Of a stretch of DNA of 64,000 bases, positions 31,091 through 40,464 are shown one piece after another (the stretch's first letter is position 1; every line of letters starts with the position of its first letter). The position numbers were made by a program, and so were the translations under genes. The notes beneath the pieces are model-generated. The model had not been told where the DNA came from, did no database searches, and worked only from the letters and a program-made list of their open reading frames with translations. The DNA is from Prorocentrum cordatum. Lineage: Eukaryota > Sar > Dinophyceae > Prorocentrales > Prorocentraceae. The DNA lies in assembly GCA_963575745.1 (NCBI GenBank), contig CAUYUJ010000736.1:478792-542791 (forward strand), in the 5' to 3' direction.

Positions 31091-31504
31091 GTGCAGCTGT
31101 TTCTTCCTCGATCCTCGCCACGGCTGGATCCACCGCAGAGTTTGTTCGCCAGGGCGCACGCCAAGACGGGTCTGGGGGCCCGGACATATAATTTCCGGAA
31201 GGGGAAAAACACAGACGCTATCCATCGTCGATCCCCTGGAAAATAGACAGTGGGGGAGAGACGAAAACCCAGAAGATGTGGGAAAACATGGGAACCCTGG
31301 GATTTGTGTGAGTGTTTATTTGTATGTCCCTGGGCCCCCGTCAATGTAGGCGGCCCGAAGAAATCGAGGCAGCCGCTGCTTCGCCATCCTCGGCCCCCCA
31401 GGGCCGGCTTGTCGGGGCCCGCCGTCGGGAAGCGGTTCGGGACGAGGGACTTGACCTCGGGAAGGCGTCGAGCGTTCTGGCCAGCTGGGGGGCCGAGGTT
31501 CGAA
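31091..31504. repeat. dispersed repeat family G, copy 3, and flanks
   Basis: 31200-31347 carries GGGGAAAAACACAGACGCTA, CATCGTCGATCCCCTGGAAA, GGGAAAACATGGGAACCC and TTTGTATGTCCCTGGGCCCC. The flanks are unassigned. Confidence 0.7.
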
Positions 31505-31507
31505 CAC

Positions 31508-31541
<34 letters not shown>

Positions 31542-31617
31542 ACAACAGCAACAGCAACAGCAACAGCAACAACAGCAACAACAGCAACAGCAACAGCAAC
31601 AACAACAACAACAATGT
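31505..31617. repeat. (CAA)n/(CAG) trinucleotide tract
   Basis: CAACAACAACAGCAACAG repeats. The poly-Gln and poly-Asn frames are artefacts. Confidence 0.95.
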
Positions 31618-32290
31618 TAAGACTGTTCGCCCTTATCTGCTGGCGTGCCGCTCAACAAGTATATCCGGACCCCTCGATACCCGCACTATTCGTCTTCGAC
31701 CGTACCCTTTTGGGGATATATTTTTCTTCCCTGCAACGCCCCTGAGACAGGGGAAGATAGGACGGATGGAAGGAAGGGACAAGGGGGAGGGAGGAGGATG
31801 GAGCACGAGAGAGACTAGGAGAAGGGGGGCTAGGAGCAGAAAACACGTGACAGAACCAGACGGGCAGATCGGGCGGGTAGACCCTACCAGGCGGGTCGGG
31901 AAGGAAGGCCCAGGCGGCCAGGTCGAGCAGGCGGGTTGCTGAACCGTTCGTCTTGCATGAATCGCGAGGAAGTCTCGAGCGACAGCTCGATTCCCAAATC
32001 AATCGTGCGGAAATCCACAGCGAGAGCGTGACTCCTGAATGTCGAGGGCGCGGCGTCTGAATAAATTCCGAGGAAGTCACACGCGAGAGCGCAATTCCTG
32101 AATCAATTGCGAGGAAGTCCTGCGCGAGAGCGCGATTTGGGAATAGTTTGTGAGGAAATATCAGGCGGGAGCCGTTGTTGTTGTAGCTCGAGGGCCAACA
32201 GCGCAGTTTGAGGAGGAAGATGTTCTCTGATAAGAACCACGGTGCGAGTCCCGGGAAGGTTACTTCAATTGAAAAAAAAACAAATACGTT
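31618..32290. repeat. large composite repeat, copy 1 (paralog at 40465-41560)
   Basis: Shared with 40465-41560 in the same order: GCGTGCC(G/A)CTCA...GTATA(T/C)CC; a GGGCGGGT/GGTCGGG patch; then the 60-bp satellite (GAGGAAGTC...GCGAGAGCGCGA...CTGAATCAATT, 31960-32180); then AGGCGGGAGCCGTTGTTGTT and GGGCCAACAGCGCAG. No gene. Confidence 0.75.
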
Positions 32291-32337
32291 ATTGGAGGAG
32301 GGGATCAGCATGAAAAGTAGTCTTCAGTAATGAGGGT

Positions 32338-32345
32338 TCAACAGC

Positions 32346-32393
<48 letters not shown>

Positions 32394-32422
32394 AACGACG
32401 ACGACGACGATAACAAAAACGA
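32338..32422. repeat. (CAA)n and (GAC)n tract
   Basis: CAACAACAA repeats followed by GACGACGAC and ACAAAAACG. Confidence 0.95.
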
Positions 32423-32439
32423 AATGCATAACCATAGTC

Positions 32440-32592
32440 TTCGGGAGCTCCTCGCAGCTTTCTTAGATCCGCGCTGGACCCCCCTCCCTGGCGCGCTCCG
32501 CGCGCCAGGAGCGGCCCTGGAGGCGCCGCCGGGAGCGGCCCAGCGCAGATCCAGGAGTGCCGCGCAGAGCTCCAGAAGTGTCTGTTCGTGCC
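32440..32592. repeat. family F foldback, copy 3
   Basis: GGGAGCTCCTCGCAGCTTTC, TTAGATCCGCGCTGGACCCC, central GGCGCGCTCCGCGCGCCAGG, then inverse GCGCAGATCCAGGAGTGCCG, CGCAGAGCTCC. The centre is a near-perfect palindrome, so the module forms a long hairpin. Confidence 0.8.
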
Positions 32593-32724
32593 TGTGTCCT
32601 GTCCTCCAGGGGTGGCCCAGCGCGGGCTCTGGCCAGCAAGGACAGGGACCCCCTCGTCGCCACGGCTGGACGCGGCTCGAAGAACTGACAGTTTCGACCC
32701 CAGGAGGGGTCCATTTAGGCCCCC
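32593..32724. other. short unassigned spacer
   Basis: Unique GC-rich sequence between two foldbacks. The word CCTCGTCGCCACGGCTGGA recurs near 3530, 48730 and 54150 in similar form. Confidence 0.4.
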
Positions 32725-32966
32725 TAGATGGGGTCGGAGTAGATGGGGTCGGAGGATCGCGCCGCATCGCCGATGCATCGCCGATGCGGCTTGATGTGCA
32801 GCCCGATGTGCTATACCTCGACGTCGACGATGCATCGCCGACGTCGACGATGCATCGCCAGTGCATCGCCAGTGCATCGCCGATGCATCGCCGATGCATC
32901 GCTGATGTATTGGCGATGCGGCGCGATCCTCCGACCCCATCTACTCCGACCCCATCGATGAGGCCT
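32725..32966. repeat. foldback with GATGCATCGCC dodecamer array
   Basis: Left arm GATGGGGTCGGAGTAGATGG, GGTCGGAGGATCGCGCCGCA. Right arm TGCGGCGCGATCCTCCGACC, CCATCTACTCCGACCCCATC is its exact complement over about 45 nt. Between them lie about ten units of GATGCATCGCCGAT, GACGTCGACGATGCATCGCC and CAGTGCATCGCC. Confidence 0.85.
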
Positions 32967-33315
32967 CTCGTCCGGGACAGATTTTGACTGGATTGCATCT
33001 TGTGCATCAGCGACAACAAGGGATTGCATGTTTTGCATCCTCTCAACAAGTATGCGCTTGTCGGCGCCTTCTTTCAACTATAGTGTCTTCCTTCTTTACT
33101 GCTTCGAGGACATCAGACATCCTGTTGCAGTCAGAGCCGGCAGGGACAGATTTTGAATGGATTTGCCCGTGCCCCCGCTCTGGACCGACTGCCTGGGGGC
33201 CACTCCAGCGCAGGCCGCAGACCCCCCCCGAGTCGTTCCCAGGCCGAGATGTCTGGCGGCCGGCGGCTCGGCCAGGCCCCGGCGTGGCCAGGGAGCGCGA
33301 GCGCACGCCAGGGAG
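32967..33315. other. no recognised gene
   Basis: Contains GGGACAGATTTTGA(C/A)TGGATT twice (32967 and 33142). Otherwise unassigned. Confidence 0.4.
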
Positions 33316-33372
33316 CCAGAGAGGAGGAGGAGGAGGAGGAGGAGGAGGAGGAGGAGGAGGAAGAAGAAGAAG
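33316..33372. repeat. (GGA)n tract
   Basis: GAGGAGGAGG ending GAAGAAGAAG. Confidence 0.95.
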
Positions 33373-33896
33373 GGTTGCTTTGGGGGCAGCTCATGGCCGG
33401 CCCCTGAGCGCCCGGCGTCGCATATTTTGTTCGTGCCGGGCAGGTTCGCGCGGACGTCGGCGTCGACGACGGCGGCGACGATAATTCGTTTTCTCGGGAT
33501 GCTTCGAGGATTGCTTCGCGCGATGCAGTCGCTGAACATAGCATCGTGTTTCCACGTGGGCGACCAAGGGGGTGCAGGCAGGATGAGGAGAGGGATAAGA
33601 CAAAGGATAAGCAGGAGGTGTGTGAGGAGGAAGAAGACGACGGCGACGACGATTAGCGCGAGATTGGCTCGACAGCCTTTGGGAAGTCCAGCGCAGGGGT
33701 GCAGAGCAGAGTTGCCCTTCCTGCTGCCGAAACATGATTATGCTGCTCGTGCTCAGGTGTTACAACTTCCCCCCCTCTCATTATCATCCTGATCCTGCTC
33801 TCCGCATCCTCTCTGGCTCGAGCGTGGAGTGCCATCACTCACGCTCCAATGACACTGAAGATTCCAATGATCTGACATAATATACATAACCCCTGG

Positions 33897-33921
33897 AGCT
33901 CCTCCATCCCCTGCCAACAGC
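33897..33921 (+). promoter_or_regulatory. splice-acceptor-like site 5' of the transporter exon
   Basis: GCTCCTCCATCCCCTGCCAA then CAG, ending at 33920, two bases before the ATG at 33922. A pyrimidine-rich tract plus CAG is what cis-splicing or SL trans-splicing would need; which one applies cannot be decided from sequence. Confidence 0.5.
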
Positions 33922-35406
33922 ATGATCCTGGTCCCCGCGGGCCACGCTGCCCTGCTGGATGCCGAGGCGCTGGCGGCGGCCGCAGCCACGCGAACGGCCG
34001 GCCCAGACGTCGACGACATCGACGCGCTGGGCAAGTGGCTCTGCTCCGCAGCCTTGGCCTCGGTGGCGGTCCTCGCGGCGGCGACGGAGCTCACGGCCGC
34101 GAGGCTGCGGAGCCAGGCTGGCGCCCAGGACGACTCCGCCAAGAAGGCGGCCGATTTGGAGGAGCTCGAGGAGAGGGACAGCTCCGGCGACATGAGCGAC
34201 CCGCGCTTGGCGCGTTGGGTGGCCGTGGTGGCCGGCTGGGCCCTCCTCGCCGTGTTCAGCGTCGTGTACTGGGCCACCGGCCAGCTCGCCCCACTGTCCA
34301 TCTGCGCCGTCGGCCTGGGCGTGCTCTTCACCATGCGCCCCGTGGAGTTCGCGGGGGGGGCCGTGCGATTCAACATGGCGACCGTGCCCTGGCTGTGCAT
34401 CTTCTGGCTGCTGGCCACGCGCGCCATGCCCTTTAGCGTGGTGTGGACGGGCATCATGGGGCAACAGGGCGTCGACATCTTGCCGTGGACCATGCTGGTC
34501 ACGTTCGCCAGCTCCGTGTACATGTGCACCTCCCTGGAGGTCACTGGCGGGCTGGACGCCTTCGCGCACCAGATGACGAAGACCTTCGGAGATTCCCCCA
34601 CCCTGCTCTTCTTCGCGCTGGCCTCTCTGGCGGCGGCCTTGACGTGCCTGATCCCAGATGACGTCGTGACCATGACCTTGGCACCCACGGTCTGCGCCTT
34701 GTGCGCGGAGCTTCGGCTGGATGCCAAGCCTTACCTTCACGCGATCTTCTACAACGCCAACATCTGGGCGGTGACCCTCGTCACGGGCAACATCACCAAC
34801 GTGATAGTGGCCGACGTCACGCACAAGGGTTTCCTGAGCTTCGCGGCCAGCATGATCAAGCCGGGCGCGGCCGCGGGGGCGACGTCGATGGTGTTGCTCT
34901 GGGCCACGTTCTCCTCCTCGCTGCAGGCTGCCTCGCAAGAGGCGGTGGCCAGAACCCAGGGCGCCGCAGAGCTGCCCCTGCAGCGTATGAACACCATGGG
35001 CATCGTCCAGTACCGCCTGCGCGCACGCATCTGTGCCGCTCGATTCGGCTTCGTCTTCGTGTGGGCTTCCTTGGACGGCCTGCACCACTGGCCAATATGG
35101 CTCACGATGGGCACGTTCGCTGGGGCATCGCTGGCCATGGACCTGGCCATGGACGCCATGGGGCTCGACGACGCCCGCTCGTTCACGATGCAGGTGCTGC
35201 AGGCCGTGCCTTTCGACATGTTTTTCTTCTACCTGGCCCTCTTCGTGCTGGTGCAGCAGCTACTGCACGCGGGGGTGGTGGACGTGCTCGCGCGGGACCT
35301 CGCGCCTCTGGCGAACAGCCCCTTCCTGGCCGCCGGGGCGATCGGATTCTTGGCGCTTCTCGCGGCGCAAGCCGTGAGCTCGGTGCCCATGACGATATCC
35401 AGCCGC
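33921..35406 (+). CDS. ArsB/NhaD-like ion transporter (IT superfamily), exon 1
   Basis: Polytopic membrane protein, probably an anion or Na+/H+ transporter of the citrate/arsenite/NhaD group; the substrate cannot be told. From ATG 33922: a short first hydrophobic segment (residues 36-60), an acidic linker (70-93), then membrane segments near 98-116, 124-137, 152-175 and 187-203. Family hallmarks: TSLEVTGGLDAFAHQ (203-217), IPDDVVTMTLAPTV (244-257), NIWAVTLVTGNITNVIVADV (280-299, the GNxTN loop), and PFDMFFFYLALFVL...VVDVLA (430-457), ending in SSVPMTI (486-492). The open frame runs to 35583, but the family similarity stops near 35397 and residues after about 495 are low-complexity Arg/Ala, so an intron starts here. 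Donor candidates are GTGAGC at 35374, which would delete the VPMTI motif, or a GC donor near 35407. The C-terminus is at 38372-38644. Confidence 0.75.
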
Positions 35407-35819
35407 GCCGCCGCGCGTGTCCGCGTCCGTGCCCCGGGGAAGTTGTGCAGCAAGGCCGCGTCAAGGCGCGACCGCGGCGTCGCATGGTGCTCGCGCTGCC
35501 TCGTGTGCTGGGCCACCCGCAGGGGGCGCGAAGATCATCGCGCTTCGCGCGTCGCGGCCTGGGCCGAAGCAGATGCCCGTTAACACAGCGGCCGCGCGGG
35601 GGCGCGAGAACGCGAAGGCGATCGCGTGTCGCGAGGCGCGATGCACGAAGTCAGATGGTCCAGATGCGGAGCTGGCCTGCGATCTCTTAAGGGAGTCCGG
35701 GCCACTTGGTGAGGGCTCCTGGAAGTCGAGGGGCCGTCTCTGGACCGTTCTCGGGCGCTTGTCGGTCCGGGGCCTCTGTGGCCGATTGGGGGGCCTGTGT
35801 GTTGGTCGGTGGGTTCCCC

Positions 35820-36032
35820 GGCTGGTTGGTTGGTTGGTTGGGTGATTGGCTGGTTGGTTGGCTGGGTTGGATGTTTGGGCAGCTGATTGGCTGGGTGGTT
35901 GGCTGGGTTGGGTGTTTGGGCGGCTGATTGGCTGGGTGGTTGGTTGGTTGGTTGGTTGATTGGTTGGTTGGTCGGCTGGTTGGTCGTCGGGTCGGTCGGT
36001 TGGTTGCCTGGCTGCCCACTTGGTTAGCTAAT
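35820..36032. repeat. TTGG / GGCTGGTTGG array
   Basis: GGTTGGTTGGTTGG and GGCTGGGTTGG, with GATTGGCTGGGTGG units. The Gly/Trp/Leu/Val frames here are repeat translations. Confidence 0.95.
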
Positions 36033-36299
36033 TGCCTGGTCGGCGCGTCAAGTGAACTGATAGATGCAGGTTGCGCGGGCCGTTGCCAAGAAAGTAAAGT
36101 CGCTCGCAGTCGAGCGGGGGGAGCGCGAAGCCAGCTGCGTCGACCTGGTGCCCGAGTTGACTGCAGGCAGCATCAGTCAGGATGTTCTGGAACCTCTTGG
36201 GGCCCCGTGGAAGCCCCGTGGAGGTTTCTGAATGGCGTCTTGGGGGGTGTGATGCGTGCCTCTTGAGGCTATCTCTCGGCGCTCACGAGAGGGTGGCGC

Positions 36300-36580
36300 A
36301 GAGAGGGGGCGGGCCTTCTAAGAAGGCAGGGGCCTTCGTATAAGGCCCTAGAGGTGTCTAAGGACTTGGCATCGCTGGGACGTGTGCTTTCGTCCTGGAT
36401 CATCTTCCGAAAAATCCATGCACGAAGTCGAAGAATGCACGGGGAAATGGCCGTCCGAGCGATGGCGAGAAGGAGCGTTCTTAGAGGCCTCTGGGCGCTT
36501 CTGAGAACGCCCCCGCCTTGTAAGAAGCCCCGTTTCCTTCTGAGCAGGCAACCCCCCTCGCGCCACCCTCTTGTGCGCGC
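36300..36580. repeat. family-H-like hairpin with nested repeat E
   Basis: The outer parts GGGGGCGGGCCTTCTAAGAA and CGCCCCCGCCTTGTAAGAAG, then CTTGTGCGCGCCGCCAAG, are related to family H (8172-8318). The inner part 36345-36475 (GACTTGGCATCGCTGGGACG, ATGGCCGTCCGAGCGATGGC) is repeat E, also at 48316-48465 and 51778-51865. One repeat appears inserted in another. Confidence 0.6.
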
Positions 36581-37294
36581 CGCCAAGTCTTGGGGGCAGA
36601 GGCACCCAAGGTCAATTATGTTTCCCCAGTTAGGGCCCCTTCGTAGGGCCCTACTTGTGAGCCTCTTGGGCCGTCCACGAGGCCTCTTGGGCAGTCCTGG
36701 AGCCCTATCGGACCGTCCTGGAGCCCTTTGGGTTGCCTCTTGTGCTTGGGGGCTTGTTGGACCGTCCTGGGCGTCCTCAAGCTCGAAAACGCGAGAAGAA
36801 GCTGATATATGCAAGCAAGTACCAAAAAAAACATGTCTATTGTCAATTTGACATAACAGATAGAATCGAGAAATATACGTAGTGTTGCCTCTGGGGGCTC
36901 TCTCGGGGGTCATGTCGGGGCCATCTCTGGGCATCTTGGGGACCTCGCGACACGCTTCGAAAGCATGCTGGGCCGTTTTGGGCTCATGTGGCCGTCGTCG
37001 GGAGAGTACGACGGGGCGTGTGATGCCTTCTGATCCACTGCAGGTCTGCGAGGGGAGGTCAAGGGCCATGGAGCCCCCGTCTGTTTATTTTGAGTTGGGC
37101 TTCGCCGCCCACGACTCGATCTGGGTCGATCGAGCTCGGGAGATCGAACCGCTGCGGCTGCCGTCTCGGCTCCCGGAGCTTCCAGCACGGATCTGACTGC
37201 GATCTCGATGCGGAGGCCAGGCGACTCGAGGATGGCCCGGCCCAAAAGTGGGGGGCGACGGCCCGATGCGATTTCAGACTCGAGTCAGCAGCCT

Positions 37295-37392
37295 CAAACG
37301 GAGGAGGAGGAGGAGCAGGAGGAGGAGCAGGAGCAGCAGCAGGAGTAGCAGAAGGAGGAGGAGGAGGAGGAGGAGGAGGAGGAGGAGGCGCT
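37295..37392. repeat. (GGA)n/(GCA) tract
   Basis: GGAGGAGCAGGAGGAGGAGC then pure GGA. Confidence 0.9.
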
Positions 37393-38371
37393 CTTCGTCC
37401 TGCCCGAGGGGCGTGCCCATAGGGGGGATGCCCGCAGGGGTGGCCCGCGGGGGCAGCGCCCAGGGGGGCAGTGCCCGCGGGGAGTGCCCATGGGGGGAGG
37501 AGGGGCAAGGGCCGGTGGAGGAGGCCCAAGAGGGGCGCCCAGGGGGAGGAGAACAGCATCAACGATCCCGTGCGACACCTCCTGGCAAGTTACTCCGAGA
37601 GGCCCTGGCAAGAGAGGGCCCGAGCCCCAGGAAGGGCGCGCTCGCCTGAGACGCCCCCGCAGTTCAGCACCGCAGTCCTGCCGCGACTTGCGGATGCCAG
37701 AGCGGCCGTCGCGAGGGGGCCCGGGGAGCTGCCCAAGGGAGAGTGGGGGGTCCACGGGGGGCGGGGGGGCCGAAGAGAGACCCCGGGTGAAGGGTGCCCA
37801 GGGGTGGGGGTCTCCCGGAGGGCGGGCGGGGATGTTGTCCCGGAGGGGGGGGGGGAGAGGGTGCCCAGGGGAAGAGTGGGGGGGGCCCCTTTCTGTTCTT
37901 GCTCCTGTTTCTGCCCCTTCCTCCCCTTACCGCTTCCTCCTCCTTCCCGCCTCTTCCTCATCCTTCCGCCTCGTTCGCCCTCGAGTGCCGTCCTCCTGCT
38001 GCTTCGCTTGGACCCGCTCGCGCGATCTGGTCCGCGATGTGGTTTAACCCGCTCCGATCTGGCTCGCGTTTCGATTTGAAACGTTCGCGATATGGTTCCC
38101 GATTCGCTTCACTGGCGAGTCGCAGCGGCTGGGTTCTAGGCGATGCGATTGCGATGTTCCGATTCGATGCAGGATCGATCTGACATTTTCTTTTTTGGGA
38201 AAATTCCCAAAAAAGACGGGCCTTACATACCAAGTTGGAGGCATGTTTGGGCCGATGCTTCGGGGGGGGCCAAGAATGAATTGCGCAAGAAGCGAGAGAA
38301 AATGAGGAAACTAGAACCCATGGCACACACACACACACCGCTGTAAGCGCGTTAGCGGACTCATGCTGCAG

Positions 38372-38644
38372 GTGGTTATGCACGTGCCCGGTTGGCGCCA
38401 GGGGGAGTTGGAAGGCAACGAGCAGGCTCTGCACGCGAAGAATTTGGCCCTCTACGCGCTCGTGCTCGGGTCGAACTTCTGCGGGAACCTTACGCGCATG
38501 GGCACGATGGGCGGGCAGATGTGGGTCCGCATCGCGCGCAACCACGGGGTGGAGCTCCACGACGGGGCAATCGCGCTACGGGGTTTCACCGTGATGATCC
38601 CGGTGATGTGCGCGGGCCTGGCGGTGCTGTGTGCCACGCTCTAG
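38372..38644 (+). CDS. ArsB/NhaD-like ion transporter, C-terminal exon
   Basis: In-frame continuation of the transporter: VVMHVPGWRQGELEGNEQAL, then LYALVLGSNFCGNLTRMGTM, GGQMWVRIARNHGV, a last hydrophobic segment VMIPVMCAGLAVLCATL, and TAG at 38642-38644. The GSN..GNLT.MG signature is the second half-site motif of this superfamily (compare GNITN in exon 1), which is why I join the two despite 3 kb of separation. Acceptor GCTGCAG|GTGG at 38371/38372, phase 0. Joined length is about 580 residues, normal for the family. Confidence 0.75.
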   Translation: MVMHVPGWRQGELEGNEQALHAKNLALYALVLGSNFCGNLTRMGTMGGQMWVRIARNHGVELHDGAIALRGFTVMIPVMCAGLAVLCATL

Positions 38645-39090
38645 TTGGCACCGCCTTGTGCTGCTCGTGCTCCTTGACTCCTTCAGATCGTCCCCACTCT
38701 CCCCAGCCGCCGCGCTGAAAAGGGACGCGCCCCGCGCGCAGAAGCGGGAGTCAGCACTCTTCGTTCCCTCCGTCTACTTGCCCGTCCCCTCCCTTCTCTA
38801 CCTCCAGAGTCGGAAAGCCTCGGGTAGGACTCCACGCGCTATGCATCCAGTCATTCCTTTTATTCTCCTTTCTAAAAACAGAATAGACTCTACCCCCCCC
38901 TTCGGCGTTATCGCCCCCCCTTTCGGGTATGTAAATCATATATGATTATGGCCACATGTCCATCCTAAATATTAATTTACACTATCCCCGGGGGGCCGGG
39001 TTCCCGCCCCTGAGGTTCCCTTGTAAAAAAAACACTATACGGTGCTTTCTTTTGCTCTAACATAACACTTGTTCACGAATCCCTTGCAAA
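38645..39090. other. 3' flank of the transporter gene
   Basis: No recognisable gene. A/T-richer patches near 38940-39060 may mark the end of transcription, but no polyadenylation signal can be defended. Confidence 0.4.
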
Positions 39091-39091
39091 A

Positions 39092-39540
39092 GACGGGACG
39101 AAGTGCACACGCGCGCGTCGTCGCGCGCGCATGCCGAAATCCTTCAAAAACCTTCGGTGCCGGAAGGATTTCGCAATCGATTTTTCAATAAACATACAAA
39201 AACGCAGGGTTTCGCAACATTGATTTGCTCAAAAAGCTTATGCGCGAGCTCTTGCGAAATCTTAAGAAAACCATAGGTTTTTCAAGATTTTCACAAGATG
39301 CTACCAAACGGGCGTCGCGCGCGCGCATGTCCAAATCTGTCGAACGCCCTTGCGCGTGTGCCGTCGCGAGAATCCTCTGCAAAAAATGGGACGAAGTGCA
39401 GACGCGCGCGTCGTCGCGCGTGTATGCCGAAATCCTTCAAAACCCATCGGTTTCGGAAGGATGTCAAAATTTGCGCGTCCAAGAAACCTACAAAAACACA
39501 AGGTTTCGCAACACGGTTTTTCAACAAAAGCGTGCGCGCG
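39092..39540. repeat. dispersed GCGCGCG-GAAATC-ACC repeat (family C), three to four copies
   Basis: CGAAGTGCACACGCGCGCGT, ATGCCGAAATCCTTCAAAAA, CC(T/A)(T/C)CGGT...GGAAGGAT recur at 39098, 39393 and, in weaker form, 39235 and 39305, linked by ACCTACAAAAACACAAGGTT and TTTCGCAACA. Relatives lie at 59757-59830, 60028-60110 and 60890-61020. Confidence 0.75.
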
Positions 39541-40080
39541 CGCTCTTACGTCGTTGTCGTCGTCGTCGTCGCCGTCCTCCTCCTTCCCGCGTCGTCGTCG
39601 TCGTCGTCGCCTACGTCGTCCTGTGTCTTTTCTCGTGTTCGTTGTCGTCGTCCTCTTTGGCGTCGTGGTCGTTTCCGTCGTCGTTGTCGCCGTGGTCGTC
39701 CTTCCTCCTCCTCCCTCGTCGTCGTCGTCGTCCGTCGTTGGCGTCTCGTCGTCGTCCCTCCTATTTCGTCGCCATCGTCGTCGTCGTCGTCGTCGTCTCG
39801 TCGTCGTCTTCCCTCCTCCCTCGTCGTTGTCGTCGTCGGCGTCGCCGTCCTTCCTCCTTCGTCGTTCGCGTCGTCGCCGTCCTCCCTCCTCCCTCGTTGT
39901 CGTCGTTGTCGTCGTTGTCGCCGTCGTCGTCCTTCCTCCTCCCTCGTCGTCGTCTTTGTTGGCGACGTCGTTGTCGTCTTCGTCGTCGTCGTCGGCGTCG
40001 GCGTCGTCGTCTTCGTCGTCGTCGACGTCGGCGTCGTCGTCGTCGCCGCCGTCGTCGTCGTCGTCGTCGTCGGCCGTCTT
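39541..40080. repeat. (GTC)n compound tract
   Basis: About 540 nt of TCGTCG with CCTCCCTCGTCG and GTTGTCGTC interruptions. The Val/Ser/Arg frames on plus and Asp/Thr frames on minus are artefacts. Confidence 0.95.
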
Positions 40081-40464
40081 GCTTCTCCAGCCTTCTTGGG
40101 GCGCTCTTGAGACGCCCCCGTGGGCTCCAAGACGACCCCGGAGCGACATCAGTGCTCGGTCCCGCATGGTTTTGCAAAACCAAGTTGCGGGTGGGTGGGT
40201 GGGATGTTTGCACGAGCAGTGGAGAGGACAGCTTCAAGACGGTCAAAGTGATCTGCCCCCCATAATTTCCCAAAGCTTGCAAACAAGCAAACAAAACTGC
40301 ACATGCACATTCACACGAGAACATGTTCCCATCTGGCGCGCCGATGGGGTGCAATCGAGGGTTGAAGGATTACGTCCAACGGCGGTCACGTTCAAAGTTA
40401 ATTGACCACCTCGTGTGTGGGAGCGTGAGCAAATCTCTGAGCTCCAGTGAGAGCCGACACCTCC
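40081..40464. other. no recognised gene
   Basis: Unassigned sequence between the GTC tract and the composite repeat. Confidence 0.4.

Larger units (their letters stand above)
35407..38371 (+). other. large intron of the transporter gene, repeat-filled
   Basis: About 3 kb between the two transporter exons. It holds a TTGG/GGCTGGTTGG array (35820-36030), a family-H-like hairpin (36300-36580), a dispersed repeat E copy (36345-36475), CTTGG-GGCC minisatellite words (36620-36780), a GGA tract (37300-37390) and GC-rich frames with no motifs. It ends with CATGCTGCAG at 38362-38371. Confidence 0.6.

Noticed and set aside
33835-35088. 417-codon minus-strand frame opposite the transporter
   Set aside because: Shadow of the GC-rich plus-strand exon. 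Its His/Gly/Arg/Glu-rich content has no motifs, while the plus frame has family signatures.
39225-40405. Ser/Val/Arg-rich frames over the GTC tract
   Set aside because: Simple-repeat translation, open in all plus frames and on minus.
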